From Deltaproteobacteria bacterium (GTDB taxonomy: Bacteria > Desulfobacterota > G020345765): a stretch of DNA of 51,727 nucleotides. Both the position numbers and the translations under genes were made by a program. The stretch covers positions 2,353,820 through 2,405,546 of the forward strand of contig CP070770.1 of the NCBI GenBank assembly GCA_020345765.1, in the 5' to 3' direction. A model generated the notes under the pieces. That model saw nothing but the letters and a program-made list of their open reading frames with translations. It ran no database searches and was not told the DNA's origin. This document shows, in pieces, positions 1 through 7,776 of the stretch; the first letter of the stretch is position 1, and every line of letters starts with the position of its first letter.

Positions 1-92
1 AGGTAATGATATCTGCGGAAGTAGTTGATATTACAGGTCTTTTTGCTTATGTTATTATCGAATTGGGCTTTCCGGTTTTCGGAGAGCTATAA
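1..92 (+). CDS. C-terminal end of an unidentified gene (partial)
   Basis: One frame is open from the left edge and stops at TAA 90-92. It gives about 29 residues that end in a hydrophobic stretch followed by FPVFGEL. The fragment is too short to assign to a family. It converges with the FHA gene on the opposite strand, so a real gene end here is plausible, but an accidental open frame cannot be excluded. Confidence 0.3.
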   Translation, partial: VMISAEVVDITGLFAYVIIELGFPVFGEL

Positions 93-129
93 ACTGATAG
101 GAGAAATGACGAAATATTAGAAGACTAAC

Positions 130-516
130 CTACTTTCTTACCTGGGTCTCTTCCTTTTCATCCTCGATGACAAATTGAGCCAGGCAATTTCCCATTTGAA
201 ATTTGTCCCCATGATTTATAACTAATTCATCGATCCGGGACTTACGGAAAAAAGTTCCGTGGGTGCTTTTTAAGTCTTTCAGAATATATTTTCCATTCTG
301 ATATCCAATTAAGGCATGACGTCGGGAAACCGTAGCATTAGCAATAACAAAATCTGCCATCTTGTCCCGCCCCAGAACTGAGGGATTGGTAGTAAGTCTC
401 TGTTTTTTACCAATCTCGGGACCGCTAAGGATTAAAACCGAGGCCCGCTTGCTTTTGGGGAGGTTTAATTTCTCCTTCTTGAAACTAACATGGGTTTTAT
501 CTTTATTTGCACTCAT
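130..516 (-). CDS. FHA domain protein
   Basis: A small cytoplasmic protein of 128 residues that is almost entirely a forkhead-associated domain, the phosphothreonine-binding module of bacterial Ser/Thr kinase signalling and type VI/III secretion control. The core elements are visible: Gly49-Arg50 in the first conserved loop, the SRRHA loop at residues 64-68 and the DLKSTHGTF block at 81-89. In most FHA domains the last block reads STNGT, so His replaces the usual Asn at residue 86. Residues 1-25 are a lysine-rich tail. No kinase or phosphatase gene lies next to it. The gene is divergent from the thioesterase, with about 250 bases between the two starts. I saw no clear ribosome binding site. 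The phosphopeptide partner cannot be predicted. Confidence 0.8.
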   Translation of the reverse strand: MSANKDKTHVSFKKEKLNLPKSKRASVLILSGPEIGKKQRLTTNPSVLGRDKMADFVIANATVSRRHALIGYQNGKYILKDLKSTHGTFFRKSRIDELVINHGDKFQMGNCLAQFVIEDEKEETQVRK

Positions 517-698
517 TCGTTATAATTCAAAGGGGAAAGCCAAATTATCCGGTAATGCAAATCAAGAACTGACAAAGCTAATTATATTATTTATCATAGA
601 TTTTTCAAGAAAAAAAGGATTTACTAAAAATTTCTGCCGCCTTAGCCGGTCATTCTATAAGTACCAAAATTTCGTATACCCCCTGAGCAGACTATTGT

Positions 699-727
699 TT
701 GAAAAAGATAATGAAACTTGCTATAAA
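699..727 (+). promoter_or_regulatory. sigma-70-type promoter for the thioesterase
   Basis: A -35 box TTGAAA at 699-704, a 17-base spacer and a -10 box TATAAA at 722-727. Transcription would start near 734, about 36 bases before the ATG at 770. The rest of the 517-769 gap shows no gene. Confidence 0.55.
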
Positions 728-769
728 TAATTGAGCCTCGGTTAGTTACAAGAAGACAGGAGGTAATCA

Positions 770-1246
770 ATGGCTAAAAAGTTCCTTCCGGTCACTAATG
801 AGTGTTTCGTCTGTGGCCGGAAAAATCCGAGTGGTCTGAACCTTATGCCTTATATCGAGGAGGGAGTAATAAAGGCTGATTTTGTTTCTGACGAGAGTAA
901 GATGGGATATCGGGGGGTTCTCCACGGGGGGATCATCTGCACCCTACTCGATGAAGTCATGGGGTGGGCCCCAGCCTACATTAAAAAACAGATGTGTATG
1001 CTGGCGGATCTACAGGTCCGGTTCGTCGAGTCGATACCAATCGGCACCCCGGTAACGGTTATCGGTGAATTCTCGGCCGACCGGAGGAGGGTCTGGGAGG
1101 CTAAGGGTAAGATTATTGATAAAGAGGGAAAACTTTATGCCCGGGCGACTGGCAAATATATTCCCATTCCCCCCAAAAAAACAAAGGAGATTGATGAAGA
1201 TTACTTGATATACGCCGAAGGTGACGAGCGGATCTTCTCTTCTTAA
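770..1246 (+). CDS. PaaI/YiiD-type hotdog thioesterase
   Basis: A 158-residue single-domain hotdog-fold protein related to PaaI acyl-CoA thioesterases. The signature G-V-L-H-G-G is at residues 49-54 and is followed by the helix carrying Asp61-Glu62, the usual position of the catalytic acidic residue. An N-terminal C-x2-C pair (Cys12, Cys15), followed by NPSGLNL, is typical of the subgroup annotated only as PaaI-family thioesterase. The start is supported by a strong AGGAGGT ribosome binding site. It appears monocistronic behind the promoter at 699-727. The substrate is unknown. It could hydrolyse acyl-CoA side products, but no fatty-acid or phenylacetate genes are adjacent. Confidence 0.85.
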   Translation: MAKKFLPVTNECFVCGRKNPSGLNLMPYIEEGVIKADFVSDESKMGYRGVLHGGIICTLLDEVMGWAPAYIKKQMCMLADLQVRFVESIPIGTPVTVIGEFSADRRRVWEAKGKIIDKEGKLYARATGKYIPIPPKKTKEIDEDYLIYAEGDERIFSS

Positions 1247-1460
1247 CCATCGATCAATGAACTTATCTTCATTTTGATAATCTACATAAGTAAGCAGAAT
1301 AACCGTTCCCGTAATTGTAATATACCGGACTTTCCCTACCAGGCAATGAATGTTATCCTATCGCTTCACCAAGTCCTCCCCTTATTGCGGTGCTCCCGTG
1401 AAATACTTTGACATCCTGAGTGTTTAATGGTATTAATAAAGTATATTGGAGGCGGAATAA

Positions 1461-2216
1461 ATGAGGATCTTTAAATTTACTGTATGTATTACTCTTATTG
1501 TCTTCACCCTGGCCTGTAGCGAAGACACAATCGGGAGGCTCCGCTCGAAAACCACCGCTATCGCAACGGTATATTGTCTCCCCGATCCCCTGGATCCGGG
1601 CAGAGTCAATGTCGAGCCGATAGTATTTTTCGGGGCAGGAAATCCCAGCTATCTTGACGACTACCAGCCTATCTCCGATGCCACCGTTGTTGTGACTGCC
1701 TCCGGCAGCTCTCAAAGCGTTCGGCTTCTGGAAGACCCGGCAGTTCCCGGGACTTATGGCCCGGACACCTATAACGATCTTGCCCTTCAACCCTCAGATA
1801 CCTATAACTTTACCATAACTTCTGAAGGAATTGACTATTCTCTGACAATATCAGCACCCGAAGCCCCAACAACCTTGATTACCTCTATTAGCTCCCCCAC
1901 CAATACATCCTTGGATATCTCACTGGAACCTGATTACCCTTATCAGTTCGTATTGGTCTTCGACTCCGAAGGGAATAAGACTCTGGATACCAGGCCGGAG
2001 ACCGCCTCAGAGCTGTCCCGGGTTATTCTCAATAAGTCTGTAACTTCGAGCATTCCTGTCAAGAACCTCCCTGAGGAAGATATGTGTCGGATAGTTGTCC
2101 TTGGGGGTGTCGAAGGCTTTCGGGAGGATATCTCACCAAACTTAAGTATACTTTCGATTATTTTAGCGGCGGGACCGGTTTCAAAGACACTCGATATTAA
2201 AAATATGTTAGAATGA
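1461..2216 (+). CDS. putative lipoprotein of unknown function
   Basis: A 251-residue protein with a short type II signal peptide ending in the lipobox TLAC, so Cys19 would be the lipidated residue. The mature part is rich in Ser, Thr and Pro and has an Ig-like beta-sandwich look: an SDATVVVTASG strand region near residue 75, then a GTYGP turn and NFTITSEG. This resembles DUF4249-like or carboxypeptidase-regulatory-like domains, but I cannot assign a family. GGAGG precedes the ATG by 7 bases. It lies upstream of and in the same direction as the Crp-family gene, with a 41-base gap. An envelope location is secure; the role is not. Confidence 0.7.
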   Translation: MRIFKFTVCITLIVFTLACSEDTIGRLRSKTTAIATVYCLPDPLDPGRVNVEPIVFFGAGNPSYLDDYQPISDATVVVTASGSSQSVRLLEDPAVPGTYGPDTYNDLALQPSDTYNFTITSEGIDYSLTISAPEAPTTLITSISSPTNTSLDISLEPDYPYQFVLVFDSEGNKTLDTRPETASELSRVILNKSVTSSIPVKNLPEEDMCRIVVLGGVEGFREDISPNLSILSIILAAGPVSKTLDIKNMLE

Positions 2217-2257
2217 GCCCGGATACTCGATAATTACCAGAGAGATCCAAGGCTGTC

Positions 2258-2947
2258 ATGATGGAACGAACACTCATAAGGAATGTAAATATCTTTTCGG
2301 ACCTTAAGGACAGGGAAGTTGATAAAATCCTGGAGATCGTTGAAAAAAAGGATTTTATTAAGGACAGCACCATCCTTACTCAGGACGATTTAGGAGATGC
2401 CCTCTTTATCATTGTAAGTGGGAGGGTAAAGGTTGTCCTTATGGGTGAAGAGGGAAAGGAGATTACCCTTTCTACTCTGAAGGAAGGAGCCTTCTTTGGA
2501 GAGATGTCTCTCTTGGATGGGGAGCCGCGTTCGGCCAGCGTTGTCGCCCTTGAGGATTCTTCCCTGCTAATAATGAAACGTGATGAGTTTCTCAACCAGA
2601 TTCGGAAATCGCCAGGTATTGCCCTCAAGATCATGATCGAGATGAGTAAGAGGCTGCGCCGGGCCGACGAAAAGATCGGAAGCCTGGCCCTCCTCGATGT
2701 TTATGGTCGAATAGCTCAGGTTCTCATCCAATTAGCTAAAAGTGAAGAGGGGGGGACCAAGAAGGCCATAATCATCAAAAAAAGGCCTACCCATCAAGAG
2801 ATTGCCAATATGGTTGGTACCTCGAGAGAGACCGTATCCCGGGTATTAAGTGATCTCAGTAAAGAAGGTTACATAACCATAAAAGGGAAAGAAATCTTGA
2901 TCCATAAGGACCTTTCCCCGGTAGAAAGTTTAGGTCACCATTTCTGA
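2258..2947 (+). CDS. Crp/Fnr-family transcriptional regulator
   Basis: A 229-residue regulator with an N-terminal cyclic-nucleotide-binding beta-roll (about residues 8-125, with FFGEMSLLDGEPRSASV as the phosphate-binding cassette) and a C-terminal HTH_Crp domain (about residues 148-220). The recognition helix is clear: THQEIANMVGTSRETVSRVL. The cassette retains G-E-x-S-x-L-D-x-x-P-R-x-A, close to true cAMP receptors. There are no N-terminal cysteines of the FNR Fe-S type. It may respond to cAMP or c-di-GMP rather than oxygen. It is transcribed with the lipoprotein upstream or alone; no target operator was identified. Confidence 0.9.
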   Translation: MMERTLIRNVNIFSDLKDREVDKILEIVEKKDFIKDSTILTQDDLGDALFIIVSGRVKVVLMGEEGKEITLSTLKEGAFFGEMSLLDGEPRSASVVALEDSSLLIMKRDEFLNQIRKSPGIALKIMIEMSKRLRRADEKIGSLALLDVYGRIAQVLIQLAKSEEGGTKKAIIIKKRPTHQEIANMVGTSRETVSRVLSDLSKEGYITIKGKEILIHKDLSPVESLGHHF

Positions 2948-2989
2948 TTAGCTTGGTCTTTCCGCATAAGAGCGTTTAAGTTTCATACC

Positions 2990-4003
2990 TTGCTAAACCA
3001 TTCTTGCAGAAGAAAATTGAATAGGAAAGCAGTTGCTTTATTTTCCGGGGGCCTGGATAGCGCCTTGGCGGTAAAGCTCATCCTAAATCAGGGGATAGAG
3101 GTAGTAATCCTGAATTTCTCCAGCCCCATTTCCAATAACAATTCAAACCTGACGACCTGGACCGGCTCTCAATTCGGTCGGGAATGCCAGGTGATTTCCC
3201 TGGGAATGGATTACTTACGCATGGTGGAAGCCCCCCGTCATGGTTACGGGAAGAATATGAATCCCTGCATTGACTGCCGGATATTCATGCTACGACTTGC
3301 CCGAAAGTATATGGAGGAGATTGATGCCTCCTTTGTAATCACCGGTGAAGTGCTCGGTCAGAGACCGATGTCTCAGAGGCAGGATACCCTAAGAACTGTC
3401 GAGCGGGAAAGTAACCTCAAGGAATTGTTGCTTCGTCCTCTCTCCGCCCAACTGCTTGAGCCGACAATTCCAGAAAAGGAGGGCATAGTTGACCGGGATC
3501 AACTTCTGGGTCTAAGCGGACGCTCCCGGAAAGATCAGATGAGACTGGCGGAGAAACTGGGGATAAAGGATTATTCCACGCCTGCCGGGGGTTGCCTGCT
3601 TACCGATGAAAACTTCTCCCGAAAGCTGCGAGATCTATTTAACTTCAATAAAACCGGTTACACTTTAAAAGATGTTAAACTCCTCCCGATTGGCCGGCAT
3701 TTCCGGCTTAGCAGGTCGGTGAAAGTGATTGTGGGAAGGAATGAAGGGGAGAATAAAAGGATCGAAACCATGATGGAACCCCACCACTATCTCCTTCATC
3801 CCCAGAGCTTTACCGGCCCGACAGCCCTAGTCTGCGGGGAGTTATCTTCCGAGATAATGAACTTGGTTGGTAGGATTATTGTCAGATACGGGAAACCAGT
3901 TGCTCCCCCATATAATATAAATATGCGGAGCCGAGCCGGCCAGCAGCACTTTTCGGTCAACTTGCCGCTGGACGATGAGTCTTTAGAAGAGTTAAGAATT
4001 TAA
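2990..4003 (+). CDS. PP-loop ATPase, tRNA thiouridylase-like (MnmA/ThiI-related)
   Basis: A 337-residue protein with the PP-loop signature SGGLDS at residues 19-24, which binds ATP and adenylates a tRNA uridine before sulfur transfer. Later come NPCIDCR with Cys93 and Cys96, the block GEVLGQRPMSQ (119-129) and a PAGGCLLTD block with Cys202. This pattern belongs to a group usually annotated as tRNA (5-methylaminomethyl-2-thiouridylate) methyltransferase-like, related to but distinct from classical MnmA and ThiI. The C-terminal ~120 residues are a family extension of unknown role. The start is uncertain: TTG at 2990 is used here, and TTG at 3017 is also possible. Which uridine is modified cannot be told from sequence. 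Confidence 0.75.
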   Translation: MLNHSCRRKLNRKAVALFSGGLDSALAVKLILNQGIEVVILNFSSPISNNNSNLTTWTGSQFGRECQVISLGMDYLRMVEAPRHGYGKNMNPCIDCRIFMLRLARKYMEEIDASFVITGEVLGQRPMSQRQDTLRTVERESNLKELLLRPLSAQLLEPTIPEKEGIVDRDQLLGLSGRSRKDQMRLAEKLGIKDYSTPAGGCLLTDENFSRKLRDLFNFNKTGYTLKDVKLLPIGRHFRLSRSVKVIVGRNEGENKRIETMMEPHHYLLHPQSFTGPTALVCGELSSEIMNLVGRIIVRYGKPVAPPYNINMRSRAGQQHFSVNLPLDDESLEELRI

Positions 4004-4058
4004 CATGTTACGGACACTTAAGTTAGCTGGCAATTTAGTTCTATCCTTGTGAGGAAAA

Positions 4059-4793
4059 ATGGAAGCTACATTTTTTTGGCTAAGCATTCTGGGAGCCGGG
4101 GGTAATCCCCGGGGAGGAATCTTGGATCTGGTCTGGGAAGCAGGTCCGGTAGTTAAGTTAGTCCTGCTTATCCTTTTCATCCTTTCCCTCTTCACCTGGG
4201 CAATAATCTTCTATAAGTTTCGCACCGTCCGGAGAGCCCGGGCCGAGTCGAAGAGATTCTTGGAAGTTTTTTGGGAAAGCAAGAAGCTGGATTCCATCTA
4301 TGAAACCTCCCAGGAGTTGGACTGGAGCCCGGTAGCGGCCGTATTCAGCGCGGGGTATCAGGAACTGGTAAGATTAAAAAAAGTCAATCCCGGGAGTTCC
4401 TCTGCCGGGGAAGCCGCTGACCATGAGTCCGGGGGACTCGGTAACATCAACCGGGCAATGCAGAAGGCTACCATGTCGGAGATAAACTTACTGGAGAGAT
4501 TTCTTACCTTTCTGGCAACTACCGGGAGCGCCGCACCTTTCATTGGTCTTTTCGGGACGGTGTGGGGGATAATGGACTCATTCCGGAGTATCGGGGTTAT
4601 GGGTTCGGCAAACCTCACGATAGTTGCCCCCGGAATCTCGGAGGCTCTTATCGCTACTGCCATGGGGCTGTTTGCTGCCATCCCGGCAGTAATGGCTTAC
4701 AACTTTTTCGTCAACCAGATTAAGACCTTGGTTAACGAGATGGACATCTTCTCCTCGGAATTCTTGAATATCGTCGAGAGGCATTTTCTGTAG
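4059..4793 (+). CDS. tolQ: TolQ, proton-channel subunit of the Tol-Pal system
   Basis: A 244-residue MotA/TolQ/ExbB-family inner-membrane protein. Three membrane segments are visible, at about residues 27-48, 148-168 and 183-207. The conserved core is in the later two: the TTGSAAPFIGLFGTVWGIM stretch and the GISEALIATAMGL helix. It forms the proton channel with TolR that drives TolA during outer-membrane constriction at division. It is the first gene of tolQ-tolR-tolA, 12 bases before tolR, with an AGGAAA ribosome binding site. A gly/pro-rich extension precedes the first helix. Genomic context (tolR, tolA, tolB, pal, cpoB) favours TolQ over ExbB. Confidence 0.93.
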   Translation: MEATFFWLSILGAGGNPRGGILDLVWEAGPVVKLVLLILFILSLFTWAIIFYKFRTVRRARAESKRFLEVFWESKKLDSIYETSQELDWSPVAAVFSAGYQELVRLKKVNPGSSSAGEAADHESGGLGNINRAMQKATMSEINLLERFLTFLATTGSAAPFIGLFGTVWGIMDSFRSIGVMGSANLTIVAPGISEALIATAMGLFAAIPAVMAYNFFVNQIKTLVNEMDIFSSEFLNIVERHFL

Positions 4794-4805
4794 AGGCAAA
4801 TAGCT

Positions 4806-5219
4806 ATGCGTACTGGAAATCAGGATCACCGGACACTATCGGAGATCAATGTCACTCCTTTGGTGGATGTAATGCTGGTGCTGTTGATTATCTTCATGGT
4901 TACTGCCCCGATGATGGAGCAGGGAATCGAGATTGATCTTCCCCAGGCTTCCGCCAAGGCGCTCGAGAGCAAGGAGAAGCAATTAATTCTTACCATTACC
5001 CGGGATAATGAGATCTACCTCAACAAGCGGAGGTGCGAGCTTGAGGGATTGCGTAATAAGCTGAAGGAACTCTACAATAATCGCTCGGATAAGGAAATCT
5101 ATCTGAGAGCCGATAGCAAAGTCCCCTATGGCTTCGTTATCAAGACCATGGCCGAGATTAAGGGAGCGGGGATCGAAGATCTCGCATTAATCACCGAACC
5201 CTATGAGGAAGGAAGATGA
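4806..5219 (+). CDS. tolR: TolR, ExbD-family subunit of the Tol-Pal motor
   Basis: A 137-residue ExbD/TolR protein: short cytoplasmic N-terminus, one membrane helix (about residues 17-36) and a periplasmic C-terminal domain. The helix begins TPLVDVMLVLLI, with Asp21 at the position of the essential proton-carrying aspartate of the family. The periplasmic part is the usual YNNRSDKEIYLRADSK type. Its stop overlaps the tolA start by four bases (ATGA), which indicates translational coupling. It works with TolQ to convert proton flow into TolA movement. Confidence 0.93.
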   Translation: MRTGNQDHRTLSEINVTPLVDVMLVLLIIFMVTAPMMEQGIEIDLPQASAKALESKEKQLILTITRDNEIYLNKRRCELEGLRNKLKELYNNRSDKEIYLRADSKVPYGFVIKTMAEIKGAGIEDLALITEPYEEGR

Positions 5220-6055
5220 TTGCCTCGCTTCGGGAATTCTTTGCCCTGGAATCAAGAAACCCGTTCAGGAAGATGATATTGCTTTCCCTGTCTTTCCATT
5301 TCCTTATTATCTGTGTGGCATTTATTTCCCCCCGAATCTCATCGAAGCGAATCCATTATCCGGCCGTTTTCCATCGGGTAAATCTGGTAAGCTTCCCGGC
5401 TGCTTCTCCACGGATGCCCGGAAGTCCGGCCGGAAAGAAAGCCGGCCCTGAGGTATCCTCTCCGGCGGCAAAATCCGAGACTGCCCCACCGGCAGCCAAA
5501 CCCAAGATATCTCCACCAGCAACTAAGTCCAAAGCCACTTCCCCGGTGGCCAAACCGGCTCCCGCTCCGAAAGCCCCAACATCACGATCTACCAAGAAGC
5601 TTCCCGGCAAGGAGAAACCGTCAGAGCAAGCCGGCACGGAAGCTCAAATCAGCTCTGCCCTGGCAGAGATCCGCCGGGAGGTTGCCTCGCGTCAAGGAGA
5701 AGTCCAACCGGGAGAGGGGAGCACAACCGGGCCTGGTGGAGGGATTCCGGGTAAATGGGCCGGGGAGGGAACTTTCGACCCCGAGATCCAGGACTATTAC
5801 CAGCTTGTCCGGGAGAAGATCAGGGAAAACTGGATCCTGCCTGATATTATTGCCCGGTCAAGCAGAAATTTGAAACTCACGGTTTGTCTCCGGATCGGAA
5901 AAGATGGCAAGATTACGGAAAGCTGGATTGATGAGAGTTCCGGGCTCAACTACTTTGATCAGTCCTTACTCCGGGCAGTAAGGAAAACCGGCTCCCTGCC
6001 CCCCCCTCCCCGTAAGATAATCGGGGACTTCCTCTGTCCCAAATACAGTCCGTGA
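5216..6055 (+). CDS. tolA: TolA/TonB-like periplasm-spanning protein
   Basis: A 279-residue energy-transducing protein. A single membrane helix at about residues 20-38 anchors it. Residues 60-150 are a low-complexity Pro/Ala/Lys/Ser linker with repeated APPAAKPK-type units. A C-terminal TonB/TolA domain (about 185-275) contains the QDYYQLVREKIRENW helix and a LRIGKDGKITESWIDESSG strand pair. It should span the periplasm and contact TolB and Pal. The linker is Pro/Lys-rich as in TonB rather than the long helical linker of Enterobacteria TolA. The position directly after tolQR and before tolB-pal argues for TolA. It is the last gene before a 340-base gap. Confidence 0.85.
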   Translation: MIASLREFFALESRNPFRKMILLSLSFHFLIICVAFISPRISSKRIHYPAVFHRVNLVSFPAASPRMPGSPAGKKAGPEVSSPAAKSETAPPAAKPKISPPATKSKATSPVAKPAPAPKAPTSRSTKKLPGKEKPSEQAGTEAQISSALAEIRREVASRQGEVQPGEGSTTGPGGGIPGKWAGEGTFDPEIQDYYQLVREKIRENWILPDIIARSSRNLKLTVCLRIGKDGKITESWIDESSGLNYFDQSLLRAVRKTGSLPPPPRKIIGDFLCPKYSP

Positions 6056-6060
6056 TTATT

Positions 6061-6113
6061 TCAGGGATAAGCAAGTAGTATCAGGGAATAGTAGGGAGTA
6101 GTAGGGAAAATAG
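6061..6113. repeat. short degenerate repeat (AGGGAATAGTAGGGAG-type)
   Basis: Immediately after the tolA stop there are four spaced copies of an AGGGA-containing unit: tcagggata, tcagggaata, gtagggagta and gtagggaaaa. A very similar tract follows rsmE at about 38970-39015. The rest of the 6056-6396 gap holds an AT-rich stretch (6140-6225), a promoter (6226-6254) and a palindrome-like leader. Confidence 0.5.
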
Positions 6114-6225
6114 ATAAAACGAGCGCTGTCATTTTTGTACCTTACCTATTTCCTCTAATTTATTAGCCTCTTGGTTTTCAAGTTTTTTACAACTAAAAAA
6201 TATTGTTTTTATAACATTTATTCCC

Positions 6226-6254
6226 TTGACAGCACAACATATTGTATTTAAAAT
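6226..6254 (+). promoter_or_regulatory. strong sigma-70-type promoter for tolB-pal-cpoB
   Basis: The -35 box TTGACA (6226-6231) is perfect, the spacer is 17 bases and the -10 box is TAAAAT (6249-6254). Transcription would start near 6261 and leave a leader of about 140 bases before tolB. This separates tolB-pal-cpoB from tolQRA as its own transcription unit. Confidence 0.75.
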
Positions 6255-6318
6255 AATATATATACTAAATATGGTAGTTAGGGGCGAATCTTAATAGAGA
6301 AAGGGGTCGAGGATTCAT

Positions 6319-6371
6319 CCTACTTCGCCATCCTCATACGCTAAAGCTTCAGAGGACAGGAGGCTACGTAA
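6319..6371. repeat. imperfect palindrome in the tolB leader
   Basis: The leader contains CTACTTCGCC, CCATCCTC, an AAGCTT centre, then GAGGACAGG and GGCTACGTA. The outer parts are roughly complementary and could fold. The CTACTTCGCC module recurs at 51699-51708 at the right end of the window, and a partial form (GGCGAAGTTCCGAAGG) lies between tolB and pal at 7739-7754. It looks like a degenerate interspersed element rather than a riboswitch. Confidence 0.4.
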
Positions 6372-6399
6372 GGGCAGGGGGGATTCAAGGATTCGAGTG

Positions 6400-7722
6400 A
6401 TGAAAAGAATTCTCTTATTTATTTTAGTATCCCTATTCCTTCTTCCCCCCACCGTATATGCGGCGGAGAAGATCTATATCGATATTGATACCCCGACCAT
6501 GCGTAGATTCCCGATAGCAATTCCCGAATTCAAGGACCTGAAGGGCGGGGGAAGCTCCCGTCAACTCCGGATATCCCGGATAATCGCAAATGACCTGGAG
6601 ATATCCGGGCTCTTCAACATATTAAGCCTCCCGGACTCTCTCGGGAATCTGAACAAAACCGATCTGACTGCCGAGGAGATTGATTTTTCTGACTGGTCAG
6701 CTATCGGGACCGAGGCGCTGGTCTGGGGAGGCTACCGGTTGGAAGGGGAAAGGCTGGCGGTGGAGGTCCGGCTCTTCGATGTGATTCAGGGGCGTCAGAT
6801 AGCGGGGAGGCTCTATCAGGGCAGAATCAATAATCTCCGGGAGATTGCCCACAAGTTTTCCAATGAGATTATCCGGGAGTTTACCGGAAAGGAAGGGGTT
6901 TTGGGGACGAAGCTCGCCTATGTCTCCAATGCCACCGGGAGAAAAGAGGTCTATCTCAGCGACCTTGACGGCTACAATCAGCAGAGGATCACCAATGATG
7001 CGACCATTGTCCTCTCCCCCGCCTGGTCTCCCGATGCGAGGAAGATCGTCTATACATCTTATAAAAGAAGAAACCCGGATCTCTATCTGCTCGATTTGAT
7101 CACGGGGCGTAATAGCCTCCTGTCCCATCGTCCCGGCCTGAATATCAGCCCGGCATGGTCTCCCCGGGGGGATCGGATCGCCTTCAGCTTATCCCAGGAA
7201 GGCAATGCCGAGATTTATTCTATGAATATTGACGGAAGCCAGCTTAAAAGGCTCACCAACAGCTGGGGAATCGATGTCTCTCCTACCTGGTCACCGGACG
7301 GAGGCAAAATAGCATTCGTCTCCAGCCGGGCAGGCAATCCCCACATATATGTCATGGATTCCGAGGGGAAAGGGGCAAGGAGACTGACCTATGAAGGAAA
7401 CTATAACAGCTCTCCCGCCTGGTCTCCCCGGGGAGATCGGATCGCCTTTTGCAGCAGGAATGGTGGATATTTCCAGATCTTTACCATGGACCCCCAGGGC
7501 AATGAGATCCAGCAGTTAACCTTTGGGAGCGGCAATAACGAGGACCCATCCTGGTCGCCGGACGGGAGGTATCTGATCTTCAGTTCCATCAGGGATGGGA
7601 ACTCGGAGCTTTACCTGATAAACGCTAATGGTAGTTACTCAAAAAGGCTTACCCGGACTGACTACGATGAGACCAACCCCGCTTGGTCTCCGAGGATCCA
7701 GTTGGTAGTAAGCGAACCATGA
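6400..7722 (+). CDS. tolB: TolB, periplasmic beta-propeller of Tol-Pal
   Basis: About 440 residues. A Sec signal peptide (ending near VYAA, residue 22) is followed by the TolB N-terminal domain (about 25-150) and a beta-propeller of PD40-type repeats (about 165-435). The repeats show the recurring signature S-P-A/D-W-S-P-x-G-x-x-I-x-F: for example SPAWSPDARKIVYTS, SPAWSPRGDRIAFS and SPTWSPDGGKIAFVS. TolB bridges Pal and TolA in the periplasm. The start at ATG 6400 is preferred over the overlapping GTG 6397 because AAGGA sits 8 bases upstream. The length is normal for the family (E. coli 430). Confidence 0.95.
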   Translation: MKRILLFILVSLFLLPPTVYAAEKIYIDIDTPTMRRFPIAIPEFKDLKGGGSSRQLRISRIIANDLEISGLFNILSLPDSLGNLNKTDLTAEEIDFSDWSAIGTEALVWGGYRLEGERLAVEVRLFDVIQGRQIAGRLYQGRINNLREIAHKFSNEIIREFTGKEGVLGTKLAYVSNATGRKEVYLSDLDGYNQQRITNDATIVLSPAWSPDARKIVYTSYKRRNPDLYLLDLITGRNSLLSHRPGLNISPAWSPRGDRIAFSLSQEGNAEIYSMNIDGSQLKRLTNSWGIDVSPTWSPDGGKIAFVSSRAGNPHIYVMDSEGKGARRLTYEGNYNSSPAWSPRGDRIAFCSRNGGYFQIFTMDPQGNEIQQLTFGSGNNEDPSWSPDGRYLIFSSIRDGNSELYLINANGSYSKRLTRTDYDETNPAWSPRIQLVVSEP

Positions 7723-7776
7723 TATAAAACCGTCTAAGGCGAAGTTCCGAAGGCACGAACAGTAAGGAGGAAAAAG

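Noticed and set aside
6261..6399. Riboswitch in the 140-base tolB leader
   Set aside because: No conserved aptamer motif is recognisable; the structure is better explained by an interspersed palindrome.
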